In this document: piece after piece, positions 25,419-36,534 of the stretch | How the letters are laid out: each line of letters begins with the position of its first letter | Position numbering within the stretch: the stretch's first letter is position 1 | Source of the DNA: Geomonas diazotrophica | GTDB taxonomy: Bacteria > Desulfobacterota > Desulfuromonadia > Geobacterales > Geobacteraceae | Assembly: GCF_018919385.1 (NCBI RefSeq) | Contig: NZ_JAHLMF010000016.1 | Location: forward strand, 1 to 64,000 | DNA length: 64,000 nt | Direction: 5' to 3' | Made by a program: the position numbers and the translations under genes | The notes under the pieces: generated by a model | Seen by the model: only the letters and a program-made list of their open reading frames with translations | The model's database searches: none | What the model was told of the DNA's origin: nothing

Positions 25419-25730
25419 TCAATTATCTCCTTTATAAAATACGGCATCGACCACCCCGTAGGCCCAGACGATCATAAATCCGCCCAAAAGCCATTTTACG
25501 TAAGGGGCATCCACCTGGATCGCCGCCAGCACCTGTTCGGGGGTGAGTCCCTGCTGCCCGGCCGCGATCAGCTTCCCTGCGCTTCGCAGCCCGACGAACA
25601 GCCCCCCGAGCAGAAAGATGTTATCGAGCAGGAGCATCACCCCTCCCTTGACCCGGCTCCCCCGGTACAGCTGCCCAAGCCCGGGGAGCACCAGAGCGGA
25701 AAGTGCGATGCATTTGATCCTGTTTGCCAT
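25419..25730 (-). CDS. Small membrane protein of unknown function
   Basis: 103 residues with two or three helices: LVLPGLGQLYRGSRVKGGVML (about 13-33) has the PGLGQLY pattern of TM2-like small membrane proteins, and another helix ends near 95. TAAGGAG precedes the ATG. No partner is evident; it is followed by fabH on the same strand. Confidence 0.7.
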   Translation of the reverse strand: MANRIKCIALSALVLPGLGQLYRGSRVKGGVMLLLDNIFLLGGLFVGLRSAGKLIAAGQQGLTPEQVLAAIQVDAPYVKWLLGGFMIVWAYGVVDAVFYKGDN

Positions 25731-25816
25731 CCATGTCTCCTTATACGCCCGCCGCTAGGTGGGGATTGATTGAATTGTGTTGTGCAGCGGGCCGAATTTT
25801 GTTAGTTATCATCGCT

Positions 25817-26392
25817 ATGGACCATGCCGAACGCATCAAAAGGCGCGACGCCATCATCCCGCTTTTAAAGGACCCGGAGCCTGAGGTGCGTCTGGCGGCC
25901 TCGATCGCGCTGGAGGCGCTGGAGGCGGCTGAGAGCCTGGAGGAGGTCTTCGACCGCCTGAAGCGCGGAGACCGCGCCACCAAGGTGGCCGCCATCTACG
26001 CCCTCGGGCGGATCGGCGACGACAAGGTGCTGCCGATCCTCTACTACTGCGCGGGGAGGCCGGAAGAGGACATCCGTTGCGCGGCGGTCAAGGTCCTGGG
26101 AGAGCTGGCCCGTCCCGATGCGCTCCCCACGCTGCTAGAGAAACTGCAGGATCCCGCCGTGACCGTGCGCGCCCTTGCCATAGAGGCGCTGTCGCGCTAC
26201 CGCAACCCCTCCGTGGCAGCCAAGCTCACCCCGTTTTTGGAGGCCAACGACGGCATCCTCGATGCCGAGGCGGCACTCGCCCTGGGGCGGATGGGGGCGG
26301 CCTCGCTCTCAGACGCCATGATCAAGCTCCTCTCCTCACCCTTCGACAAGACCCGCGCCGCCGCCGCTACGGCCCTGGCGCAGCTCCCCTGA
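25817..26392 (+). CDS. HEAT-repeat protein (small)
   Basis: 191 residues made almost entirely of about five HEAT/PBS-lyase-like repeats (DPEPEVRLAASIALEAL, GDRATKVAAIYALGRIG, PEEDIRCAAVKVLGELA, DPAVTVRALAIEALSRY, DKTRAAAATALAQLP). Start ATG 25817 is chosen because upstream residues in the frame do not fit the repeat pattern; the ribosome site is weak. It converges on an HD-GYP gene 6 bp away, the second HEAT next to HD-GYP arrangement in this window. Confidence 0.8.
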   Translation: MDHAERIKRRDAIIPLLKDPEPEVRLAASIALEALEAAESLEEVFDRLKRGDRATKVAAIYALGRIGDDKVLPILYYCAGRPEEDIRCAAVKVLGELARPDALPTLLEKLQDPAVTVRALAIEALSRYRNPSVAAKLTPFLEANDGILDAEAALALGRMGAASLSDAMIKLLSSPFDKTRAAAATALAQLP

Positions 26393-26398
26393 TCCAGT

Positions 26399-27139
26399 TC
26401 AATCCCCCCCGTCCGTCAGTTCCAGGAACCCTTCCACGATGCTGCCGTCCAACACCGTGCCGCGCGCCCTCCTGAGCGCCTCGACCGCCTCGTGCCGTAA
26501 CATCGGCCGCTGGTAGGCCCTCGTCGTCGTGGTCGCGTCGTAGAAGTCCGCCACCGCGACGATGGCGCACGGTATCCCGAGGCAGAGGGTGCGCGCCGAC
26601 TCCGGATAGCCGGTCCTGTCGAAGCGCACGTGGTGCCCGAGCACCGCCTCGATCACGCTCGGCGGCACACCCGTCATCCCGCGCACGATCTCCGCGCCGT
26701 ACTCGGGGTGCTTCTGCATCTCCAGGACCTCGTCACCGGAAAGTTTGCCCGGCTTGTCCAGGATGCAGAGGTCGACCCTGGTCTTGCCGATGTCGTGGAG
26801 AAACCCGGCCACCCCGCACTCGGCCACCTGTTCCCCGTCATGCCCCAAGGACGCCGCCAGCGCCAGGGCCAGTACGCCCACGCTCACGCTGTGCTGGAAG
26901 GTGTAGTCGTCATCTTCACGGGTCGGGGTCAGCTGCAGCAGGGACGCCGGATCCGTCAGGGCGGCTCGCGCCAGGGCGCGCACCCGGTCCATGAGAGGCT
27001 CGGCAGCCGGGATCATCCCCTTGCCGATCTCCTCGAAGACCTCCCTCAGCGCACCGACGGTTTCGAGACAGAGCGCGGACAACCGGTCCATCTCAGCGGG
27101 TGAGAGTGACTTTTCTCTTTTATTGTCGGCAGACGCCAC
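26399..27139 (-). CDS. HD-GYP domain protein (small)
   Basis: 246 residues. Start chosen is GTG 27139 because AGGAGG lies 4 bases upstream; the frame is open to 27253 but without ribosome signals. The HD-GYP domain has HSVSVGVLALALA, LHDIGK, KHPEYGAEIVRGM and HHVRFDRTGYP, with the closing ADFYDATTTTRAYQ. It should be a cyclic di-GMP phosphodiesterase of the HD-GYP class; the Glu normally following HH is Val. There is no sensor domain beyond about 80 N-terminal residues. Confidence 0.82.
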   Translation of the reverse strand: MASADNKREKSLSPAEMDRLSALCLETVGALREVFEEIGKGMIPAAEPLMDRVRALARAALTDPASLLQLTPTREDDDYTFQHSVSVGVLALALAASLGHDGEQVAECGVAGFLHDIGKTRVDLCILDKPGKLSGDEVLEMQKHPEYGAEIVRGMTGVPPSVIEAVLGHHVRFDRTGYPESARTLCLGIPCAIVAVADFYDATTTTRAYQRPMLRHEAVEALRRARGTVLDGSIVEGFLELTDGGD

Positions 27140-27315
27140 CGGGCCTCCTGGATCGGGCAAACCGTTAAAGGGAAGCAGTGATTTTATCTTAGCCGGGGAA
27201 ACCTTGTCAAACTGAATGGAGGTCGGAGCCCACATGCGCGCCGGAGTTGACACTGTTTGTCAAAAAGCTTAGGATTACGTAGTTTTTCACCCGCCATCGG
27301 CGGGGTTGGGGGGGT

Positions 27316-28677
27316 ATGGCAAAGGTAAAGGTGAAGACCGGGTACGTCTGCTCCGACTGCGGCGCGACCTATCCCAAATGGCAGGGGCACTGCAGCGCAT
27401 GCGACGCCTGGAGCACCATCAAGGAGGTGCGCCTGGGTGCCGAGCCCCGTGCCGGCCGGCGCGACGGTTTCGCCGGGGCCACCTCGGCGGTCACGCTGCT
27501 CGGCGAGGTCAGCTGTACCGAGGAGGCCCGCTTTTCCAGCGGCAGCGAGGAGTTCGACCGGGTGCTTGGAGGGGGCTTCGTCCCCGGTTCGGTGATCCTG
27601 ATCGGTGGCGACCCCGGCGCCGGAAAGAGCACGATATTGCTGCAGACCATGTGCCACGCGGCGTCCAGCAAGGAGGTGCTCTACGTCTCCGGCGAGGAGT
27701 CCCTGCAGCAGATCGCCGGGCGGGCCCGCAGGCTGCAGTTGCCGCTGGACCGGGTCAAGATGCTGGCCGAGAGCTCGGTTGAGCGGGTCCTTGAGGCGGC
27801 CGAGAGCGAGCGACCCGAGGTGGTGGTGATCGACTCGATCCAGGTGATGCAGTCCGCCGGGATCGATGCGGCGCCGGGGGGGGTATCCCAGGTCCGCGAG
27901 TCCGCCGCCGCCTTCACCTGCTACGCGAAGACCTCCGGCGTGGTCCTCATCATGGTCGGGCACGTCACCAAGGACCAGTCGCTTGCGGGCCCCATGACCC
28001 TGTCCCACATGGTCGACACCCAGGTGATGCTTTCCTCCACCGAGGATGCCCGCTACCGGCTCATGCGGACCACCAAGAACCGGTTCGGGCCGGTGAACGA
28101 GCTGGGGGTGTTCGCCATGACCGAGCGTGGCCTGCGCGAGGTGAAGAACCCCTCCGCCATCTTCCTCTCCCGCACCGAGAACGCGGCGCCGGGGAGCCTG
28201 ATCAGCGTGCTCTGGGAAGGGACCCGGCCGCTCCTGGTCGAGATACAGTCGCTGGTAGTTTCGGCCCAGTACGGCTCGCCGCGCCGGCTCGGCATCGGCC
28301 TGGACCAGAACCGCATCGCCATGATCCTCGCCGTGATCACCAAGCACGGCGGTCTGGTCCTCTCCGACCAGGACGTCTTCGTCAACGTGGTGGGAGGGAT
28401 CCGGGTGCTGGAGACCAGCGCGGACCTCGCCGTGGCCCTGGCCATCGTCTCCAGCTTCAGGAACTCGGTGCTCCCCCAGGACCTGCTGGTTTTCGGGGAG
28501 GTGGGGCTCTCCGGGGAGATCCGGCCGGTCTCCAACGGAGAATCGAGACTCAAGGAAGGGGTGAAACATGGCTTTACCCGCGCCATCGTCCCCAAGGGGA
28601 ACGCACCCAAGAAGGAGATCGCGGGGATGAAGGTCGTCGGGGTCAATTCCCTGGCCGAAGCCCTCGACGCCATATAG
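27316..28677 (+). CDS. radA: DNA repair protein RadA
   Basis: RecA-like helicase that promotes branch migration in recombination. The 453-residue protein has a Cys4 zinc finger (CSDCG... CSACD, about 11-31), Walker A GGDPGAGKST (near 97), the RadA signature KNRFGP (near 255) and the C-terminal Lon-protease-like domain (LGIGLDQNRIAMILAV, VFVNVVGGIRV, DLLVFGEVGLSGEIRPV). A G-rich stretch (GGGGGG) before the ATG at 27316 may serve as ribosome site. It is followed by dksA in the same direction. Confidence 0.96.
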   Translation: MAKVKVKTGYVCSDCGATYPKWQGHCSACDAWSTIKEVRLGAEPRAGRRDGFAGATSAVTLLGEVSCTEEARFSSGSEEFDRVLGGGFVPGSVILIGGDPGAGKSTILLQTMCHAASSKEVLYVSGEESLQQIAGRARRLQLPLDRVKMLAESSVERVLEAAESERPEVVVIDSIQVMQSAGIDAAPGGVSQVRESAAAFTCYAKTSGVVLIMVGHVTKDQSLAGPMTLSHMVDTQVMLSSTEDARYRLMRTTKNRFGPVNELGVFAMTERGLREVKNPSAIFLSRTENAAPGSLISVLWEGTRPLLVEIQSLVVSAQYGSPRRLGIGLDQNRIAMILAVITKHGGLVLSDQDVFVNVVGGIRVLETSADLAVALAIVSSFRNSVLPQDLLVFGEVGLSGEIRPVSNGESRLKEGVKHGFTRAIVPKGNAPKKEIAGMKVVGVNSLAEALDAI

Positions 28678-28805
28678 CGCCGTTTTGGGTGCCTGAGCAA
28701 CTGGCTCTGCGTTTTCGGCATCTTTTCGTTAAGAGGAAAATTTCACTTTACTAATTTACAAAAATCCTCTTTAATGTCGTATTGATTAGAAAGGGTAGGT
28801 GTGTC

Positions 28806-29162
28806 ATGAATCCGGAAAAGCTCGAGTACTTCAGAGGTATCCTGCAGGAAGAGAAACGATCGCTCCTGGAAGAAGCTGGCCGAACCGTCATGGAGATGAA
28901 CTCCGACACGACCAACTTCCCGGACCCGACCGACCGTGCCACACAGGAATCGGACCGCACCTTCGAACTGCGCATCCGGGACCGCGAGCGCAAACTGATC
29001 AACAAGATACAGGAAGCGCTGAACCGCATCGATCAGGGCACCTTCGGCATCTGCGAGGTGTGCGAAGAGGACATCAGTGAAGCGCGCCTGAAGGCCCGCC
29101 CGGTGACCACCCTCTGCATCGACTGCAAGATGGAGCAGGAAAAGAAAGAAAGGTTCCGCTAG
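28806..29162 (+). CDS. dksA: DksA/TraR-family zinc-finger transcription factor
   Basis: 118 residues from ATG 28806. It has an N-terminal coiled-coil that reaches into RNA polymerase's secondary channel with an acidic tip (NFPDPTDRATQESD), and a C4 zinc finger CEVCEEDI... CIDCKMEQE. DksA proteins adjust transcription with ppGpp. The Geobacter type is shorter than E. coli DksA (151 residues). It sits 128 bp after radA. Confidence 0.9.
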   Translation: MNPEKLEYFRGILQEEKRSLLEEAGRTVMEMNSDTTNFPDPTDRATQESDRTFELRIRDRERKLINKIQEALNRIDQGTFGICEVCEEDISEARLKARPVTTLCIDCKMEQEKKERFR

Positions 29163-29200
29163 ATCTCCCATCCCACGAGTTTTCGTCCTTCGGAGTGCGC

Positions 29201-31504
29201 ATGGCTGCCCGGAAGGGAAATAACCTCCTGGAGCAAGCGTTACGCGTTGCCCAGTCTTCCGGCCGCTCGCACCAGGGCCGGCTCCGCGGGCTGCTTCGCC
29301 TGGCCGCCCGCACCCCCGGCATTGCCTCCGCCGCCCTGTTTCTCCCCGATTCTACAGAGCCCGCTCTCACCGTATGTTTCAGCTCGCTGCTCTCCGGGGC
29401 CAGCCGCAGCTGCCTGATCCCCTACGGGCAGGGTTGCGCCGGCCGTGCCGCCGCCGAACTGCGCGACGTTTACGGCACCTCCGTCGACCTGCACCCGGAA
29501 GAGCGCGGCAGCGGCGAGGCGGGCCAGTTCGCAGCCATCCCGATCCTGGACGGCACCGGGCTGGCCGCCATCCTTGCCCTCGCCTGTCCCGATCCCGAGC
29601 TTCCCGCGGAGAGCCTGGCGCTTTGCCGGCAGTTGGTCCCCATCTTCTCACTCACCCTGTCCGGCCTCGCCGTGGAGCAGGAGGCCCACAAGGCCCGTCG
29701 CAACCTGTCGCTGCTCTCCTCGCTCGGCCAGTTGCTTTCGGCACCCACCCCGGCAGCCATCCTGCTGCCGCAGGTCGTCAAGCTCTGCACCGCCTCGGGG
29801 CTCGCGGGTTGCGCCGTGATCCGCCTCAGCCCCAAAGGGCGCAACCGGAACAGGGTGTACAAAGGGTGCCACAGCAGCGCCAGGAGGGAGCTGACGGCGT
29901 TGCTCGAGTTCGAACAGAGGTTCTCCGCGCGCGCCCTTGCCGCCGGCGCCACTCGCACCGACAAGCTCCCCCTACCCGGGGCGTGCCGTTATGCCCTCTG
30001 CGCTCCGCTTAGCTGCAACGGGCAGCATCTCGGCGCGCTCTCCCTGTTCGGCGGCGGCGAACTGTTGGCGCCGGAACAGGCGGAACTGGCCGAGACCGTG
30101 GCGCGCCTGGTCGCCGGTGCGCTCACCGAGGCGATCTGCGAAGAGCGGGTGGCGAGCTTTGACACCGAGAACGAGAAAAAGCTGAAGGAACTCTCCCTCC
30201 TGTACCGGCTGAGCAACACCATGCTCTCCACCATCAAGCTGAACAAGCTGATCCACCTGACGCTCACCGCCCTCACCTCCGGCCCGACCCCCTTCTTCGA
30301 CCGCGCCATGCTGTTTCTGGCCAACGAGCGATCAGGCTCCCTGGTCGGGATGCTGGGGGTCACCTCGGAGAACGCCCCTCCCCTTTCCATGCCGCAGGGG
30401 GGAGGCGACGACCTCCTCTCCAGCCGCTGGGACATCACGGAGGACGAGATGGCGGCCCAACGGGAGTCCGAGTTCTCGCGGCAGGTGCAGGGAAAGAGGC
30501 TCGAACTGGACCCGACCCTGAACATCGCGTCGCAGGCCGTCCTCGAAAGGCGGCTGATCTACATCCCCGAGGAGACCGGGATCGGCTCCGACGCGTCCGC
30601 GGTATCGCGCACCGCGCTCGCCGCGTCCCCCCTGATCGCCCACGGCCAGACGGTCGGGGTGGTGCTGGTCGACAACGCGCTCACACTCTCCCCGATCACC
30701 CAGGAGCACCTGCGCTTTTTGCAGCTTTTCACCAACCAGGCCGGCATGGCGATCGAGAACTCGATGCTCTACAACAAGGTCGAGGATGCACACCGCCAGC
30801 TGAGCGAGGCCCAGGAGAGCCTGCTCCAGAAGGAGCGGTTGGCCACCATCGGCGAGATGGCCGCGGGCATCGCGCACGAACTGAAGGGGCCGTTGGTGTC
30901 GATCGGCGGTTTCGCCGGACGTCTGGCGCGCAAGCTCCCCCCCGAGAGCAGCGAGTGGGCCAGCGCCGACCTGATCGTGCGCGAAGTCATACGCCTGGAA
31001 GGGATCCTCTCCGAGATCCTGCTCTTCTCGAAGAAGACCACCATCTGCTACACCCGCTGCAACGTCGTGGACATCGTCAAGGAAACCCTCGTCATGGCCG
31101 CGTCGACCATCGAGGAGAAGCAGATCGGCATCAATACCAAGTTCCCGCGTCAGCGCCAGGTCCTGCTGGGGGACTGCCAGCAGTTGAAGCAGGTGTTCAT
31201 CAACATCATCCAGAATTCACTCGAGGCCATGCCCCCCGGCGGGCAGCTCTCGATCCAGGTGCACCCAAGCGAGCTCGATGGCAAGGATGCCATCTCGGTC
31301 AAGATCGTCGATACCGGCGGCGGGATCCCCCTCGAGCAGTTGAACAACATCTTCACGCCCTTTTTCACCACCAAGGAGAGCGGCACCGGCTTGGGGCTTC
31401 CCATCGCCAACCGGATCATCACCAACCACGGCGGCAAGATCCAGGTGACCAACCACCCCGGCCTCGGCGCCGAGTTCCGCATCGTCCTGCCCAAGCACTG
31501 GTAG
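29201..31504 (+). CDS. GAF-domain sensor histidine kinase
   Basis: 767 residues from ATG 29201 (GGAG five bases upstream; a GTG at 29195 is an alternative). No membrane helix. GAF-type domains occupy about 20-150, 180-330 and 350-515 (the last in TLTALTSGPTPFFDRAMLFL to HLRFLQLFTNQAGMAIENSM), then a HisKA H-box GIAHELKGPLVSIGGFAGRL (about 543-562) and a HATPase domain with the G2 box GTGLGLPIAN. It is a soluble kinase; the cognate regulator is not adjacent. The H-box HELKGP differs slightly from the usual HEIRNP. Confidence 0.87.
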   Translation: MAARKGNNLLEQALRVAQSSGRSHQGRLRGLLRLAARTPGIASAALFLPDSTEPALTVCFSSLLSGASRSCLIPYGQGCAGRAAAELRDVYGTSVDLHPEERGSGEAGQFAAIPILDGTGLAAILALACPDPELPAESLALCRQLVPIFSLTLSGLAVEQEAHKARRNLSLLSSLGQLLSAPTPAAILLPQVVKLCTASGLAGCAVIRLSPKGRNRNRVYKGCHSSARRELTALLEFEQRFSARALAAGATRTDKLPLPGACRYALCAPLSCNGQHLGALSLFGGGELLAPEQAELAETVARLVAGALTEAICEERVASFDTENEKKLKELSLLYRLSNTMLSTIKLNKLIHLTLTALTSGPTPFFDRAMLFLANERSGSLVGMLGVTSENAPPLSMPQGGGDDLLSSRWDITEDEMAAQRESEFSRQVQGKRLELDPTLNIASQAVLERRLIYIPEETGIGSDASAVSRTALAASPLIAHGQTVGVVLVDNALTLSPITQEHLRFLQLFTNQAGMAIENSMLYNKVEDAHRQLSEAQESLLQKERLATIGEMAAGIAHELKGPLVSIGGFAGRLARKLPPESSEWASADLIVREVIRLEGILSEILLFSKKTTICYTRCNVVDIVKETLVMAASTIEEKQIGINTKFPRQRQVLLGDCQQLKQVFINIIQNSLEAMPPGGQLSIQVHPSELDGKDAISVKIVDTGGGIPLEQLNNIFTPFFTTKESGTGLGLPIANRIITNHGGKIQVTNHPGLGAEFRIVLPKHW

Positions 31505-31793
31505 CGCGTCGGATCCCTCCCCATCCCGACCATCTCCACCAAAAGAGTCCGGCTTACAGGTTACTGTGCGACCCCTTTTCCGTCCGCACCGGTCGACTTC
31601 CTTCAGGAGTGACCTCCCCGGCAGTGACGAAGGCGGGTGAGATTGCAGGCCTGGAGCCGAGGCTTCACGGTTTCTGCGCGGGTACTATGGCACTAAAAGG
31701 TTCGTACTATCCACCGCGGCCCCGTTGGTCTATGCTGCCGAAAATCTCGCTGCCGCGACGGTTGCACGGCAGATCAATACCAGGAGGATCCCC

Positions 31794-32447
31794 ATGAAGG
31801 TTATCGGAATCAATGGCAGTCCCAGGAAAAAATGGAATACCGCCCAGGTGCTGCAAAAGGCGCTGGACGGCGCGGCGTCCGCAGGGGCGGACACGGAACT
31901 GATCCATCTCTACGATGTCGACTTCAAAGGATGCACGAGCTGCTTCGCCTGCAAGCTCAAGGGGGGTAAGAGCTACGGGAAGTGCGCCATGAAGGACGGC
32001 CTCACGCCCATCCTCGAGAAGATTGCCCAGGCCGATGGGCTGGTGCTCGGCTCCCCGGTCTACTTCGGCCGGGCGACGGGGGAAATGTGCTCTTTCCTGG
32101 AAAGACTCCTGTTCCAGTACTTCGTCTATGCACAGCCGCCGGCATCGCTGTTCGAGAGAAAGATCCGAACCGCGTTCATCTACACCATGAACATCCAGGC
32201 AGATCTCATGAAGGAGATCAACTACGCGGTGCACATGGGCGGGAACGAGAACTACCTGGGGAGGATCTTCGGCGCGTGTGAAACGCTCTGCTGTAACGAG
32301 ACGCTCCAGTTCGACGACTACGGCAAATACGTCTTCGACTATTTCGACCCGGAGCAGCGGCGGCAAAGGCACAGCGTCCTCTTCCCGGAAAACTGCCGGA
32401 AGGCCTTCGAGCTGGGCCGGCGGCTGATCGACCAGCCGGTTTCCTAA
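31794..32447 (+). CDS. Flavodoxin-family (NADPH-dependent FMN reductase-like) protein
   Basis: 217 residues from ATG 31794 (AGGAGG upstream). The FMN phosphate loop is INGSPRKKWNTAQ (about 5-17), and a short Cys motif CTSCFACKLKGGKSYGKC (about 43-60) matches the iron-sulfur flavoprotein family; LVLGSPVYFGRATGEMCSFLER lines the flavin site. It probably transfers electrons or reduces quinones or organic electrophiles. It is a single gene closed by the terminator at 32474-32507. The 31505-31793 gap holds nothing I recognise. Confidence 0.85.
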   Translation: MKVIGINGSPRKKWNTAQVLQKALDGAASAGADTELIHLYDVDFKGCTSCFACKLKGGKSYGKCAMKDGLTPILEKIAQADGLVLGSPVYFGRATGEMCSFLERLLFQYFVYAQPPASLFERKIRTAFIYTMNIQADLMKEINYAVHMGGNENYLGRIFGACETLCCNETLQFDDYGKYVFDYFDPEQRRQRHSVLFPENCRKAFELGRRLIDQPVS

Positions 32448-32473
32448 GGCATCGGCATTCACAACGAGAGCAA

Positions 32474-32507
32474 GAGGCACCTGCAGTTACGCTGCAGGTG
32501 CCTTTTT
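32474..32507 (+). terminator. Terminator after the flavodoxin-like gene
   Basis: AGGCACCTGCAG (32475-32486) pairs with CTGCAGGTGCCT (32492-32503) around TTACG, followed by TTTTTA. Confidence 0.85.
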
Positions 32508-32612
32508 AGTACTGCGAACCGTAATGGGACTTTTAGCAGGTCGCACTTCTTCAAGTTTCGATTCGCACCTCCCGATAGGAACCGTATGCGGCTTGAAACA
32601 GGGAGGGTCAAC

Positions 32613-33041
32613 ATGCCTATCGTTACTTGGAATGGAAGTCTGGCGGTCGGACACGAGATGATCGACCAACATCATGAACACCTGGTGGAACTGCTCAACA
32701 AGACTTACGACGAGTTCTGTGACGGGAAATCCAAACAGGGCCTCGAAACCGTGCTGGATGAGCTTGTCGATTACGCGACCTACCACTTCGCCCAAGAAGA
32801 GTTGCTGATGAATAAAGTAGCCTTTCCCGCAAGCGAAGAACACCTGACGGAACACGCCTTCTTCATCAGAAGAATCGGCGAGATCCAGAAGGATTTCCTG
32901 GCAGGCACCAGCGCCATCTCCCTGGAAATCATCACCTTCCTTAAAGACTGGCTGGTCAGGCACATCTCTCAGAAGGACTACGAGCTGGGTGCCTACGCCT
33001 CGGCTCACGAGGGTAAGCCGGTTGTCATCGACCTCGGCTGA
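32613..33041 (+). CDS. Bacteriohemerythrin
   Basis: 142 residues from ATG 32613 (GGAGGG upstream). A four-helix bundle with the di-iron ligand pattern: His in SLAVGHEMIDQHHEHLVELL, H and E in YHFAQEELLM, two His in SEEHLTEHAFF, and H...D in VRHISQKDYELG. It binds O2 for sensing, storage or delivery, useful to an anaerobe facing oxygen exposure. It precedes a hybrid kinase but about 290 bp separate them. Confidence 0.92.
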   Translation: MPIVTWNGSLAVGHEMIDQHHEHLVELLNKTYDEFCDGKSKQGLETVLDELVDYATYHFAQEELLMNKVAFPASEEHLTEHAFFIRRIGEIQKDFLAGTSAISLEIITFLKDWLVRHISQKDYELGAYASAHEGKPVVIDLG

Positions 33042-33335
33042 AGCCGAAAGCGCGGCTGCACTGAGCCCCCCTGAGGCGGGGAAGGGACCACGGTCCGCAT
33101 CCCGACCCCGCTTCTGCTTCGGCCCGCCTTCCCCCGCGGTTCCCACTCCCCTCCGGGGCTCTGCACTCCCTCTGCCTCCACAAGAAGCCCCTCCGGTACC
33201 AGGACTTGCGGGAAATGGTTCAAGTTCTCAGGTTCTTTTCCGATACAGTTGCACAAGCAGCATGAGCCTGAACAGGCAGACGCGTTTGTTGCAGCGAAGG
33301 TGACCAGAACGGTCGTCTTGTGGTGGGTAGAAACC

Positions 33336-36146
<2,811 letters not shown>

Positions 36147-36157
36147 AGGAGTTGACC

Positions 36158-36529
36158 ATGGGAAAGCAGAGAATCCTGGTGATCGACGATGACGAGACCG
36201 TCACCACCTTGTTGCAGGGGATCCTGGAGTGGGCGGGCTACGAGGTCCGTATGGCCTGCAACGCCGCCGAGGCTAACCGGTATCTCTGGGAAGGGGCGCA
36301 GCCCGCCCTGATCATCCTGGACGTGATGATGCCCTTTCTCTCCGGCGAGAAGGTGGCCGAGATCTACAGGGCCAACGAGGCGACCCGGGACATCCCCATC
36401 CTCTACGTCTCCGGCAAACCCGAAGCAGAGCTGCAGGCGCTCGTGGAGCGGACCGGGGCCGGCGGCTACCTGCACAAACCCTTCGCTGCCGCCAAGGTGG
36501 TGGCCGCCGTGCAGGGGCTGCTGGGATAA
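36158..36529 (+). CDS. Single-domain response regulator
   Basis: 123 residues, one REC domain: acidic pocket IDDDE (8-12), phospho-acceptor Asp in LIILDVMMPF (near 56), and the Lys in YLHKPFAAAK (near 106). No output domain. AAAGGAG precedes the ATG, 11 bp after the hybrid kinase. It may shuttle phosphate from the kinase HPt to another target, or sink it. Confidence 0.9.
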   Translation: MGKQRILVIDDDETVTTLLQGILEWAGYEVRMACNAAEANRYLWEGAQPALIILDVMMPFLSGEKVAEIYRANEATRDIPILYVSGKPEAELQALVERTGAGGYLHKPFAAAKVVAAVQGLLG

Positions 36530-36534
36530 CGAAC